Shown here piece after piece: positions 22,761 through 33,417 of a stretch of 64,000 nucleotides of DNA (position 1 is its first letter; the number at the start of each line of letters is the position of its first letter). The notes below the pieces were generated by a model that saw only the letters and a program-made list of their open reading frames with translations, made no database searches and was not told where the DNA came from. The DNA is taken from positions 923,886,522 to 923,950,521 of the forward strand of contig CM066035.1 in assembly GCA_033557465.1 (NCBI GenBank), read 5' to 3'. Source of the stretch: Ichthyophis bannanicus. Lineage: Eukaryota > Chordata > Amphibia > Gymnophiona > Ichthyophiidae. Made by a program: the position numbers and the translations under genes.

Positions 22761-25700
22761 TCAAGGTGAGTCGCAATGGAGTCTCGGATCATTCACTGAC
22801 GTCCATTGGCCAGGATCAGGAGCAGCTGCTGGCTTCACTCGACTGTGGTGGATCCAGAGTTCGAATTCTGCAACTTTCACCGTGGTGGGGGTTGACAGGA
22901 TGACGACATAGGGTCCCTTCCAATGCGGCGCCAGCGGGGTCTTTCTCCACTCTTTCACCCACACGGACGTTCCTGGCTTGAAGGGATGCAGAGGCTCGGT
23001 CAGGTTGATGGGTAGTCGATCTTGCACCCACGTTTGGAGTTTCTGCAAAACAGAACCTAAAGCTTATAGTTCTTGTCTTGTTATTTCAGATCCTATCTGT
23101 CTCATGTCTCCCTTTATTCCCTGCACTATGGGTGGAGGTCGCCCATACAAAATCTCAAAAGGGGAGACACCTAAGGATCTGGTGGGAGCTGAACGTATCC
23201 TAAGAAGGACTATGGGTAGAACTTGGAGCCACTTTAGGTGTGTTTCTTGACAAAGCTTGGATAATTGAGTTTTCAGGGTTCTATTCATCCATTCTACTTT
23301 CCCTGAGCTCTGGGGTCTGTAAGCAGTGTGTAACTTCCATTTTATTTGCGAAGCTTGAGCTAACTGTTGAGTCACTTGGGATACAAATGATGGACCATTA
23401 TCTGACCCTATAGTTGATGGTATTCCGAATCGGGGAATGATCTCATGGAGCAATACCCTGGTGACTTCTCGGGCTTTCTCAGTTCAGGTGGGGTAGGCTT
23501 CTACCCACCCTGAAAATGTGCAGACTAACACTAACATATAGTGATATCCATTTGCACGGGGCATTTCAGCAAAGTCTATCTGTATATCACTCATGGGGGT
23601 CACCCCTACTGACTGAACTCTTATTTATTTTTTTATTTTATTTACATTCTCTTATATACCGCGCTATTCTGCATCAGTGCGGTTTACATTGAACAAACTG
23701 AAATTACATTGAACAGGGCATTATAACTTGGAGATAACTATTTTACAGGGAACATAGGCTATGGAGGGTTAAGTGGCTTGCCCAAGACCACAACTCTTGG
23801 GGGTGGAACAGGATCTTGCTTGGCATTATTTTTGGCACATATCAGGCATTGCTGTGCCACTGAGGCGGTCAGGGATCCTAGCAATGAAATACAGAAATGG
23901 GGTCTCAGGGCTTTCTCCATGGCTGTTTTTCCATAATGTGTGGCTTGATGAAAAGCTTGAACAAAGGCTGGCCCTAATGCTTCAGGGATGACTGTAGGAC
24001 CTGGAGGTGGACTACCTTCTGGGGGTGGCAGCACTATCCAACCTTGTTCTGTCAAGACTCCTCCCTCCTTTTCACAATAATAGTCTAACTCTCTTGTAGT
24101 ATATCGGGGTGCCCAGGAACTAAGGGGCACAGGGAATAGGGCTGCTTGCATTACAGTATCTTGGGTCCTAACTTGTCCTGTGGTGGCTACCTTTCGGGCT
24201 GTGGCATCTGCAAATCTATTCCCTCGGGTGACTTCTCCTGCTCCTGCCTGATGACCTCGGCAGTGCATGACTGCCACTTGTTTGGGGGCCCATACAGCAT
24301 CTAATAACATCAATATCTCAGGCCCATACCTAATGTCCTTACCCCCTGAGGTGATCAACCCTCGCTCTTTATACAAGGCTCCATGTGCGTGTAAAGTAGT
24401 GAAGGCATATTTGGAATCTGTGTACACATTTATGCGGAGTCCTTCTCCTAATGTCAAGGCTCTGGTGAGGGCTATCAATTCAGCTTTCTGTGCAGAAGTT
24501 CCTGGGGTCAGGGCTGAGGACTCAACTACCAGATCAAGGGTCACCACTGCATATCCAGCACAACGATGTCCATTGATGACCAGACTGCTTCCATCTACAA
24601 AGAAAGTCCGTTCTGGGTCCTCTAGAGGGACATCGGTCAAATCAGGGTGACTTGAGAATACAGTGTCCATGGTTTCTAAGCAATTATGATCAGGTGGCCC
24701 AGGACCAATTGGAAACAATGTAGCAGGGTTCAGAGCTTGACTAACTTTCAACTGTATCCGAGGGTTTTCACACAACATGCTTTGATACTTCAACATTCGT
24801 GCATTGGTTAGCCAGAAGTTTCCTTTGTGTTCCATGAGAGTCAGAACAGAGTGTGGTACGGTGACTTGAAGAGTTTGTCCTAGTGTGAGTTTGTCTGCTT
24901 CGCCCACTAGAAGGGCTGTTGCTGCAACAGCTCTCAGACAAGGGGGCCATCCTTTTGCAACTATATCCAATTGTTTTGACAGATAAGCTACTGGCCGTTG
25001 CCAGGAGCCAAGAGATTGGGTCAATACTCCCAATGCGTTTCCTTGTGACTCATGAACAAAAAGATGGAAAGGCTTCTGAACATCTGGAAGACCTAAAGCT
25101 GGGGATGACATCAGGGCCTTTTTCAAAGTTTGGAATGCTACATCGTGTTCAGGTCCCCAGTCTAGTGGGGATTTTTCCATTCCTCTGGTGACTTGGTATA
25201 ATGGGTTATGCAATCAGGGCAAAGTTGGGGATCCATATGTGGCAATATCCCGCGGCCCCCAGGAAGGCTCTTACTTGCCTCCTAGTGGTGGGTGTGGGGA
25301 TATTACATACAGCTTCCTTGCGTTCTGGTCCTAAACGTCAGATCCCACTGGACAATTGGAATCCTAAATACTTGACTTCAGTTTGGCATAGTTGTACTTT
25401 GGCTCTTGAGACTTTGTATCCAGCATCTTTGAGAAGATACAAAAGTTCACTATTAGCTTGTAGGCATTCACTTTCTGAGTTGGTGGCTATGAGCAAGTCA
25501 TCTACATACTGAAGAAGAACCCTCTTTCCTGGGTCCACTGGGTAACTTGAGAGATCTTGATTCAGGGCAGCACTGAAGAGAGTAGGTGAATTCTTGAATC
25601 CTTGGGGTAATCTGGTCCAGGTGAGCTGACCCCGTCTTCCTTTTGTGGGGTCTTGCCATTCAAAAGCGAATAAAAGTTGACTGGTGGGTGCTAGGCGCAC

Positions 25701-26552
25701 ACAGAAAAAGGCATATTTCAGGTCCAGGACGGTGAAGTGAGTAGCCTCAGCGGGGATCAGTCCCAAGAGAGTATAAGGGTTTGGTACTACTGGGTGTATA
25801 GTTTCAACTGCATCATTTACTCGCCTTAGATCTTGTACTAGGTGGTAGTCCCCTGTCCCAGGCTTTTTTACTGGGAGAAGGGGGGTGTTCCAAGGTGACT
25901 GGCATTCCTTGAGAAGTCCGTACTTCAGCAGTTTCATTAAATGGCAGTGAATTTCTTCTATGGCTGGTCGAGGGAGAGGATACTGCTTCACATGCACTTG
26001 TTCCACTCCTGGCTTGAGGGTGACAATGACAGGGGCTATGTTCTTCGTTAGGCCAGGTGGATTATCTTCTGCCCATACTTCAGGTGGGGCTATAAGGTTG
26101 GTAGGTATACAGGGACTGGTTGACTTTATTGAAGGTGCACTATAGAACCGCCATTCTTCTTCTCGGGGAACAGTAAGCACCATTAATCCAGCAGGCTTTG
26201 GGTTCACAGTCATTTTCATTTCTCCCCCTTCAGCAAAGGATATTTGGGCCTGGAGCTTGGCAAGCATGTCTCTGCCCAGTAGTGGAATAGGGCACTCAAG
26301 CATATACAAGAACTGGTGCGTTATCTTCTGTCCCCCTAGTTCACACATGCGGTTCTGCAAGAATGGTTTTGTAGCTTTATTTCCAGTGGCTCCCACAATG
26401 GTGACAGATCGTGAGGACAGAGGAGCTACTGGCTTGGCTACTACTGAATGTTCTGCTCCTGTATCTACCATGAATTCCATGTATTGGTCCCCTATCTTTA
26501 AACTGACCATAGGCTCCTGGGGACCCAGGGTGAACTTGGAGCCCGGTATGGC
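22761..26552 (-). pseudogene. pol: ERV-B pro-pol pseudogene
   Basis: In sense order: protease (FMVDTGAEHSV, LLGRDML), RT (VLDLKYAFFCVRLAP, LLQYVDDLLIATNS), RNase H (TFFVDGSSLVINGHR, VYTDSKYAFTTLHAHG), and integrase (CAKNNAKQ, IGSDNGPSFVSQVTQ, SSGKVEWMNRTL, GPYVVILSTPTTVKVAEF). It follows gag through a UAG in the same frame. Breaks: an in-frame TGA at about 25338 after the RT where ERV-A has CGA, a one-base frameshift near 25205, a SINE in the integrase, and a frame break near 23050. The motif RMN after the catalytic Glu reads WMN here. Open blocks are 25338-26510, 23759-25213, 23064-23453 and 22761-23048. Confidence 0.92.
23623..23791 (-). mobile_element. SINE with an L2-type tail, inside ERV-B integrase
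   Basis: A 169-bp insert is flanked by the 7-bp duplication AACTCTT (23616-23622 and 23792-23798). Its sense strand ends with AAACCGCACTGATGC, then GCGCGGTATATAAG and a TAAA tail. This stem-loop and tail also end the LINEs at 800-2369 and 33418-36317. The plus strand near 23766 reads GGGTTAAGTGGCTTGCCCAA, an L2/MIR-like word also found near 60948. Confidence 0.85.
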
Positions 26553-28318
26553 CTAGTCTTCATCTATGTCGTCCAGGTCATAGCCCGTTGCTACTGCCAC
26601 TCCCTCAATGGCTTCTTCCCTCTCCTGTTGGAACTGTGTTTGATTCATTCCTCCTCTCCTTCGAAATCTTCCTCCGGTCCTCCAGGGACTCCCTCCTCCC
26701 CTTGCAGGGGCGGAGTCCAAATGCGGGCACTCATTTCTTCAATGTCCTTCTTCCTTGCAGTAGGCGCACTGATTTGCACCTAATGGAGGCCTGTCGCTTC
26801 CGCGGCCTCTTCCACGTCCTCTGGTTCTTTGATTAGGAATACCTCCTCCACGTCGTTTGGTTATAGCAGCAGCAAGAAGATCTGCCTTCTTCTTCATCTT
26901 TCGTTCACTTTCTCTGTCTTGTTCATTTTCACGATTCACAAATACTTTCTGAGCGACTTCCATTAACTGAGCTGTATTCATGCCCGCAAATCCATCCAAT
27001 TTCTGTAATTTTCGCTTTATGTCTCTCTGGGACTGACTAACAAAGGCCGCATTTACCATGCATAAATTTTCCTGAGCGGCGGGATCATATGGGGTATACA
27101 ATCTATAAGCTTCAGACAACCACTCATAAAAGGCCGCTGGGCTCTCATCTGGACCCTGGAGAACTTCCGATACTTTCCTGATATTCATGGCCCTCTGGCC
27201 TCCCTTCTTCAGGCCCTGCAGTAAGGCCTGGTGAAATCTGGTTAGGGCCGCCGCCCCCCTTTCCTCATTTGGTTCCACCTGGGATCTTCATTGGGGTATT
27301 CTGCAGCTGCTGCTTGCGGTGGATTTATTCCTCCCCTTTCCACAGGGTTCTCTTCTAACCATCGGAGTGCTGCTTGTCCGATTCGGCCTCGCTCCTCAGT
27401 AGTGAAGTGGGTAGACAGGAGCTGGCGACAATCGGCCCAGGTAGGCTGATGGGTTTGCATAATGCTAGACATTAATTCTGTTAATTCCTGGGGCTTGGCT
27501 GTGTAGGAAGCATAATGCGTTTTCCAGTTTAATAAATCTGTGGTAGAAAAGGGTACATAAACTAAGCTGGTTGGTCCTGGCGCCATCTGGCCCTGATCAT
27601 TTAAAACAGGTATTCCAGGCACTTGGCGTAATGGCATTAGGTGCCCTGCTTTCTCCTCCTTGGAAGTTACGCTTCTTAAATCATAAGGCTTCCGGGCACT
27701 AGTCTCCTTGGTGGGTGACCCTGAACTGGCAGGAGAGCCTCCGCGTTCTGTCTCATCAGAGGACTCGAGTCCCCCTGCTGTGCTTGGGCCTGACTCGGGG
27801 CTTTCACTCGGGGTAGGGCACTTCTTAGGCTGTTGCTTTGGTATTTGCTGGGGCTCCTCTTCGGGCTCTACTTCAAGTCGCGGTGCTGTGGGGACTAACT
27901 TCTGTGGGCGCCGGGGTAAACTATCCAGAATATCTGGGGACTCTGGGTCAGAATACACAGGCGGCTTCGCTTCCTTAGCCTTTTTGGTTCCCCTAGTAGT
28001 AGCTACAAATATTTTACAGTGCTCCTCATAGCAGCGCTTCATCCATGAGGGCTGCTGTTCACATACACTTAACCAAGAATCTATATAGGGGAACTGGTCA
28101 GGATACGCTCTCAGTATAAGCTGATGGATTCGTAAAACTGTCTCAAAATCAAAGGTGCCCCCTCGGGGCCATGAAGCAGCTAATGCAGGCCACTCCCTTT
28201 CACATAACATTTTTAATCTGGATGGAGTCATTTTTGTACCATAATTGCCTGAAAATCCTTTACGGAAATTCTTGATCATACATGCCAACGGAGTTTGCGT
28301 GGACTCCGTCCCTCCCAT
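26553..28318 (-). pseudogene. gag: ERV-B gag pseudogene
   Basis: It starts MGGTES at 28318, so Gly2 is available for myristoylation. The matrix runs to about 28010. A proline-rich segment follows with PTAP (near 27885) and PPVY (near 27960), both classic late-domain motifs, then capsid (PFSTTDLLNWKTHYASYT, THQPTWADCRQLLSTHFTTE). A one-base frameshift lies near 27270. The nucleocapsid zinc knuckle reads CAYCKEEGH and then TGA, where ERV-C and D have TGG (Trp), so the knuckle is cut. The gag stop TAG is at 26553-26555 and pol continues in the same frame. Confidence 0.92.
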
Positions 28319-28322
28319 AATC

Positions 28323-28410
28323 TAAACGTACTTACGTACACTACCTACGTACTCAACGTACCTGCGTACGTTACGTACCCTACGTCTCTATGTACACGTA
28401 ATGACGTACA
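28323..28410. repeat. ACGTA-rich tract just upstream of ERV-B gag
   Basis: At least seven ACGTA words occur in about 88 bases directly before the gag start (for example 28325, 28333, 28346). ERV-C and D have unrelated sequence at this point. Confidence 0.7.
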
Positions 28411-28513
28411 AGACAACGAGCAATAAGGATAGGTAGTATGGCTGTAGGTAAGGGATCTGTACAGCCCACAGAACACTGGGGGGGACAAACACCACTCGCT
28501 TCCTCCCGTTCGT

Positions 28514-28591
28514 GACCTGGGCGCGGTCGCCCGGCCAGGAACTGCGCTACTTAGGAGTCCTCCGCTCTCGCTCGGTCTGTATTTCAAGACC
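28514..28591 (-). promoter_or_regulatory. ERV-B leader stem-loops (candidate packaging/dimer region)
   Basis: Two hairpins: GACC 28514-28517 with GGTC 28525-28528, and GGTCT 28574-28578 with AGACC 28587-28591. Both have counterparts in ERV-C and ERV-D, while the loop sequences differ. Confidence 0.5.
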
Positions 28592-29131
28592 TCTCACTCA
28601 CACACGCAAGCATATTTCAACAAGATATCATATTTCAACATTTCAAGTGCCCAGGTTTTCTGACTAACTGACTATTCCAAACAAGAAGGGTTGATGGCTT
28701 CAGCTTCCGCTTTCCTTACGTGGAGCTTACTAGGACCGCCCTTATGGGAGGTGATCAGGCTCCCTTGTCTTGCGCATACTCATGTGAGATTTCCCAGTTA
28801 GTCTATACTAAATATACCAAATTAGTCCTGTGCACGCAAGACGCTGTCCCAGGCTGTTCTTTCTTACTATCAAATCACGAAACTGTCTACTCACCGGATC
28901 TGGTCCCCGATACCACACCAGCTTCTGAGTTGGAACCTGGACTCCCCCGGGTCGGAGGTATTGGCCAGCTGGACCCGATGGCCCGCTGAGGCAGGCGGAA
29001 CACTCTCTGGCACAAAAGGGCCAGCGGCGCCTGAGGTTTCCCCCGTGGTCGGACAGACATGGTCCCAACCGGGCCAAACCTCAAGGCGAATTACGTGGAT
29101 TACTCACTTGAATACCATTTACCACTTGCAC

Positions 29132-29149
29132 TTCCCGGCCAACGCACCA
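29132..29149 (-). other. ERV-B primer-binding site, tRNA-Gly
   Basis: The sense reading is TGGTGCGTTGGCCGGGAA, an 18-base complement of the 3' end of tRNA-Gly(UCC) including CCA. It lies 6 bases inside the 5' LTR. Confidence 0.88.
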
Positions 29150-29155
29150 AGAATA

Positions 29156-29719
29156 TGCTGTGGTAAAGTGCAATCAATGAATAAGTCCAGGAGTCGATTG
29201 ACAGGGTCCAAGTCAGTTTATTGTGCACAAGGCCCAGTCAGTCAAAGCTTCAAAAGGAATTGAGCAAAGGTTTATACAGAGACATATAACCATTTATACC
29301 TCTTTTTCAGTTTGATACATGAGAACTTTCTATTGGTTCCAACTCGATACATGCAAACTTTTCATTGGTTATACATTCCCTTCATTTGTCCAATCAGAAA
29401 TCCCTCCGGAGCCTAGCAACCAGCCCCCTCCTTTAGGATTGCTTGAACAATGGTACAGTTCTGAATTTCGTTACTTTTCTACTGCAAGGTTAACTTTGGC
29501 TTCTGGAATGCATATACTGAAACAGTTCTGTTCTTTCACACACAAGAGAATAATAGAAGACTTATGAATTCATGAAAACTTCTTATTAAGCATTTTAAAA
29601 CAGTTTTCTTATTTTTCACAGATTTTTGGTTCTTTTCTAGCTATAATGGGAGTTAGGATCCAGGCCTAACTTACAGGCCTTTCATAGTAGCAGGCCATGC
29701 TAGGCCATAGCCTACCACA
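29156..29719 (-). repeat. ERV-B 5' LTR
   Basis: It is 564 bp and TGCTGTGG...CTACCACA on the plus strand. The target copy CTAT follows at 29720-29723. Confidence 0.93.
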
Positions 29720-29723
29720 CTAT

Positions 29724-30538
29724 GGGAAACAGCTGGGTGGCTAGGACTTGCACTCTCTAAGTGGGGTAGGGAACTCTCTCCCCCTCATTTATTTAAATTC
29801 ATGAGGTGCTTGCCCATAAAATATGATCCAGGCAACTTACAACCAACATGCATTATATAACAGAAACAAACAAAACATACAGGGAACCATTTACATCAAA
29901 ATACAAAACATATCACAGCATAATAAAAGCATAAATAAGTACAAAGTAAGGGATTTTAAAGCTCTGTGAGTTGCATGTTTGAAAACCTGCATGTAGATGT
30001 GCAAATCCTAGAGATGTCCCTGGACCCCTTTTAGAGATCTGAGTATATAGACCATGGCGCAAGCACATCTGGAACATGGGGGCACGGTGGTGATGTGGCC
30101 TAGAAGCAACAGTAAAGCATGTCTCAGTGTGATTTCAGAAAGGCACAAGCATGTCTGTCCCTGGTTGTTGAGGTGTCAATGTCTATACCGACTCTGTACC
30201 ACAAATAAGGTGCAAAAATGTGCTCGTTTCATGGCTGCAACCTCCATCAAAAAAACACGAGACTTTGGGCTATCTTCACTGGTGCAGCAGTAAAGAAAAA
30301 TAGAACCTGTACATATCTTCTATTTCTACAAAAAAAAGAGGGAGCACTTTTACATGCAGCCAGAATACCATAACCATGCTAAGCATCAAAGAGCACAACT
30401 TTTTTAAAATTCTCTGTGGAGGAAATTTGGTCAAAGAATAAACCTGGGGTAAAGTAAAAGCCTCTTGGGTTATTACATTTAATAAATGAAAGTCCAAATG
30501 TAAAAGCTTAAATAGTGGCTAAGAAAAATGACTGTATT
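29724..30538. other. Intergenic segment between ERV-B and ERV-C
   Basis: No gene. 29790-29950 has an L2/SINE-like word (CAGGCAACTTACAACCAAC) and A-rich sequence. Nothing else is recognised. Confidence 0.4.
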
Positions 30539-30542
30539 GATA

Positions 30543-31214
30543 TGTGGCAGGTGCAGGCCTGTGACCCACGGTGTCTGACATAGGCAGGCCAGCATGGCTA
30601 GCTTGACCTGTAAATGAGGCCTGTGGAGAGGCATATAGGATTGCACATCCCCCAATATGCTGCTATTGAGAGAAAGAACTCAGTAGAAATATTGAATTAG
30701 CTTAGATAAGCAGAACTGCAGAATTAAGAAATGGAAAAATACAGAAAAGACATGTTTAAAAGTTACTGATAAGAAAAAGTACATTTGCAGAGAAATATTG
30801 AGGAGTGCTGACAGATGAGTTACAGAACCTTGCTCTTCTGCACGCACAAATGGGTCCCATAACCTTGAAAGTGTGAAAGTAACAAGTTGATGAACTGACC
30901 ATTGTAATTGGGACTAGAAGGGGGGCAGGCAGGTGTCATGCCCACAGAAGCCCACAGAAGGAACATAATTGGAGAAACTTATCAGAACCGGGACCAATAG
31001 AAGGGCTACGGGAGGTACGGGAGAGTACCGGGACCAATGAAATGTTTTTCTATACCTAGAATGGAACAGAAGTCTATAAAAGTTGTTGTAATGCTTGAAA
31101 ACTTTGCTCAGCCATTTTGAAATTGCCTTGCTTGAGACTTGTGCACAAATAAATGATTTGGACCTTCTGAACAGACTCCTGGTATCATTGGTTTGTCTGC
31201 GCTTTGCTGCTACA
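30543..31214 (+). repeat. ERV-C 5' LTR
   Basis: TGTGGCAGG...TGCTGCTACA, 672 bp. U3 carries CCAAT-like GGGACCAATGAAA near 31029. The TATA box is TATAAAAG at 31075-31082, and AATAAA at 31148-31153 is the polyadenylation signal. Confidence 0.96.
31075..31082 (+). promoter_or_regulatory. ERV-C TATA box
   Basis: TATAAAAG about 45 bases downstream of a CCAAT motif and about 65 upstream of AATAAA, the expected U3/R layout. The same box is in ERV-D at 49779-49786. Confidence 0.8.
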
Positions 31215-31221
31215 TATTCCT

Positions 31222-31239
31222 TGGTGCGTTGGCCGGGAA
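31222..31239 (+). other. ERV-C primer-binding site, tRNA-Gly
   Basis: TGGTGCGTTGGCCGGGAA, an exact 18-base complement of the tRNA-Gly(UCC) 3' end with CCA, 7 bases past the LTR. Confidence 0.9.
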
Positions 31240-31484
31240 GTTGTGGAATCAAAGTGTATATAGGGCAATATACCACGACTTTCCGCCTCTATAGGCTTGG
31301 TCCTGCCGGGATCGCGCCCTTCCGACGAGGGCCGCTCCCTGGCGCCACCGGTCCCTTGTATCGGAGGGAGCTGGTCGGACCTCGGCGGGTGACGAGCCCG
31401 GCTGGAGTCAACGCCTCGAACCCGAGTGAGGGGAGTCCGAGGTCCAACTCATGCGCCTGCTTGGGAAGTTTGAGGACCGGATCC

Positions 31485-31490
31485 GGTGAG
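31485..31490 (+). promoter_or_regulatory. Conserved splice donor in ERV-C leader
   Basis: GATCCGGTGAGTATAG, with the likely cut before GT at 31486. Equivalent donors occur in ERV-D (GT at 50189) and, with changes, ERV-A and B. It is the probable donor for env mRNA. Confidence 0.6.
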
Positions 31491-31753
31491 TATAGTTTTG
31501 ATTTTGGGTCTAGACAGAAATAGAAAGAGCAGTACTGCCATTGGAATTTGGAATTTGTAATCTCGAGATATTGGGAATTGGTAAGAGAGCATGATCAACT
31601 CTCAAGGAAGAGCCGAGTAGCCTGGCATGGGAATTCGCTAGGTGAAACCCTCATCCTTTTTGTAATTGGGAAAAGACTAGTCAGAACAGATAGAAACGAA
31701 TGCATTCTGGGATACGTTGCTAGCATGATTGTGTGAACGAAGTGTGAATGAGA

Positions 31754-31830
31754 GGTCTGGCAGCACGGACCAAGTGAAGGCGGACCCCTGATTAGCGCAT
31801 TTCCTGACCGGGCGACCGCGTTCAGGTCGC
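31754..31830 (+). promoter_or_regulatory. ERV-C leader stem-loops (candidate packaging/dimer region)
   Basis: GGTCT 31754-31758 pairs with GGACC 31767-31771. GCGACC 31812-31817 pairs with GGTCGC 31825-31830 around a 7-base loop. Both are conserved in ERV-D (50461-50478, 50520-50536) and ERV-B. Confidence 0.5.
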
Positions 31831-31961
31831 GAAAAGGGGGAAGCGATTGTCGTCTTGTCTTGTTATTTGTATTCCCTATACGTTTCCAGGGCCGTGAGGA
31901 CCCCTTACCCACGGTCCGCACTCCTTTTCCCTTCTGTCTGTTGTTGCGCGCACACATCGAA

Positions 31962-33417
31962 ATGGGAGGGGCGGGGTCTACTAGAAACACTCCATTAGAA
32001 TGTATGATCGCACATTTTAAAGAGGGATATTCAGGAGATTATGGTATTAAAATGACAGCAGCCCGTTTGCAGATTTTGTGTACTAGGGAGTGGCCCGATC
32101 TAGACCCCATCTGGCCCCGAGAGGGAACGTTCACTGTAGAGATTATCCAGTCAATACACCGTAGAGTGCGGGTAGCGCACCCCGATCAGTACCCCTATAT
32201 AGATTCCTGGTTAAGTATTTGTGAAGATCCGCCCTCCTGGGCGCAGCGCTGTTATGAGGAACAGTGCAGAATAATGTTAGCTAAAACAGATTCTAAACAG
32301 AAAACGGAACAGCCTAGAATGAAAGAGCAGGATAAGAAAGCCACGAAGAAACCCATCCTGGCAGATCCTGATTCCCCAGAAGTAGTCCTCAGGCAGCCCA
32401 GAACCCCCGGTCCAGTAAGAATAGGCCGGCGTCGTCCTGCCCCAGAACCCCAGAGACGGCCAGAGCCAAGGCGGGACCCAACCCCCGGTCCCCCTCCTAG
32501 AGAAGAGAAAGAGGAAGAATCAGTGGAAAGAGAAGTGGAGGACGTAAAAAGTGAGTCAGAAGCAGAGATAGAAGGAGGAGAAGAAGGAAATTCCCCAGAA
32601 GAGGAAGAGGACAGTGTACAAATAATCGAGAAAGCTAGCGTTAGCACTAGCACGCCAGTGAAAGAGAAACCCAAAGTAAAACCTGTTGAGAAAAAGAAAG
32701 CGACTCCTGCAAAGGTAACGACAATAACCCTTAGATCTCAAAAGACACCTATGGCAGCCAAACTGTTTCCCTTAAGGCAAGTCCCGGGAGTGCCCGTAAA
32801 GAATGATAATGATGAAGTGGTAGCGGGACCCCTAACTTATGTGTATATCCCTTTCTCTACAACTGATTTATTAAATTGGAGGTCGCATTATGCCTCCTAT
32901 ACTAGCAAGCCCCAGGAGCTGACAGAATTAGTAACTAGTATTATGGAAACTCACCAACCCACTTGGCCAGATTGCCGTCAGCTCCTGACCACCCTATTCA
33001 CTACAGAAGAACGAGCGAGAATTAGAAAAGCAGCTATTGAATGGATGGCAGAAAACCCTGCAGCTCCGGCACAGGGACAGAATATAATAGATCGTAGAGA
33101 AGCAGCTCAGAGAGAATTCCCGAATGAAGACCCCCAATGGGATCCAAATACAGATGAAGGATCCACAGCCCTAGCCCGTTTTCGCCAAGGCTTTTTACAA
33201 GGCCTGAAAAGGGGGGGCCAAAAAGCTATGAACCTTTCCAAAGTCGCAGGAGTTATCCAAGGAATAGATGAGAGCCCAGCAGATTATTATGAAAAATTAA
33301 CTGAAGCATACAGAATGTATACTCCCTATGATCCCGAGGCACCAGGAAGTTTATGCATGGTGAATTCTGCTTTTGTAAACCAGTCTCAACCAGACATTAG
33401 ACGTAAATTACAGAAAT
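31962..33417 (+). pseudogene. gag: ERV-C gag, 5' part (matrix to capsid), cut by a LINE
   Basis: I chose the start at ATG 31962 (MGGAG), which gives an N-terminal Gly for myristoylation and matches ERV-B and D. The frame is also open upstream to 31860 with a PFPFCLLLRAHIE leader. The matrix spans about residues 1-110, followed by a charged Pro/Glu-rich segment without clear PTAP or PPxY motifs. Capsid follows: PLRQVPGVPVKN, PFSTTDLLNWRSHYASYT and THQPTWPDCRQLLTTLFTTE, typical of gammaretroviral capsid. The frame runs into LINE sequence at 33418 and stops at 33426-33428. The rest of gag resumes at 36321. Gag would form the virus core, but this copy cannot make it whole. Confidence 0.93.

Larger units (their letters stand above)
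19317..29719 (-). mobile_element. ERV-B: old gammaretrovirus-like provirus
   Basis: Minus-strand provirus with 3' LTR 19317-20470 (interrupted by a MITE), env, pol, gag and 5' LTR 29156-29719. The target duplication CTAT is at 19313-19316 and 29720-29723. The LTRs differ at about ten places over 564 bp by eye, the most among the four related copies. All three genes carry frameshifts or stops. A SINE interrupts the integrase. The sense order is LTR, tRNA-Gly primer site, gag, UAG, pro-pol, env, polypurine tract, LTR. Confidence 0.95.
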
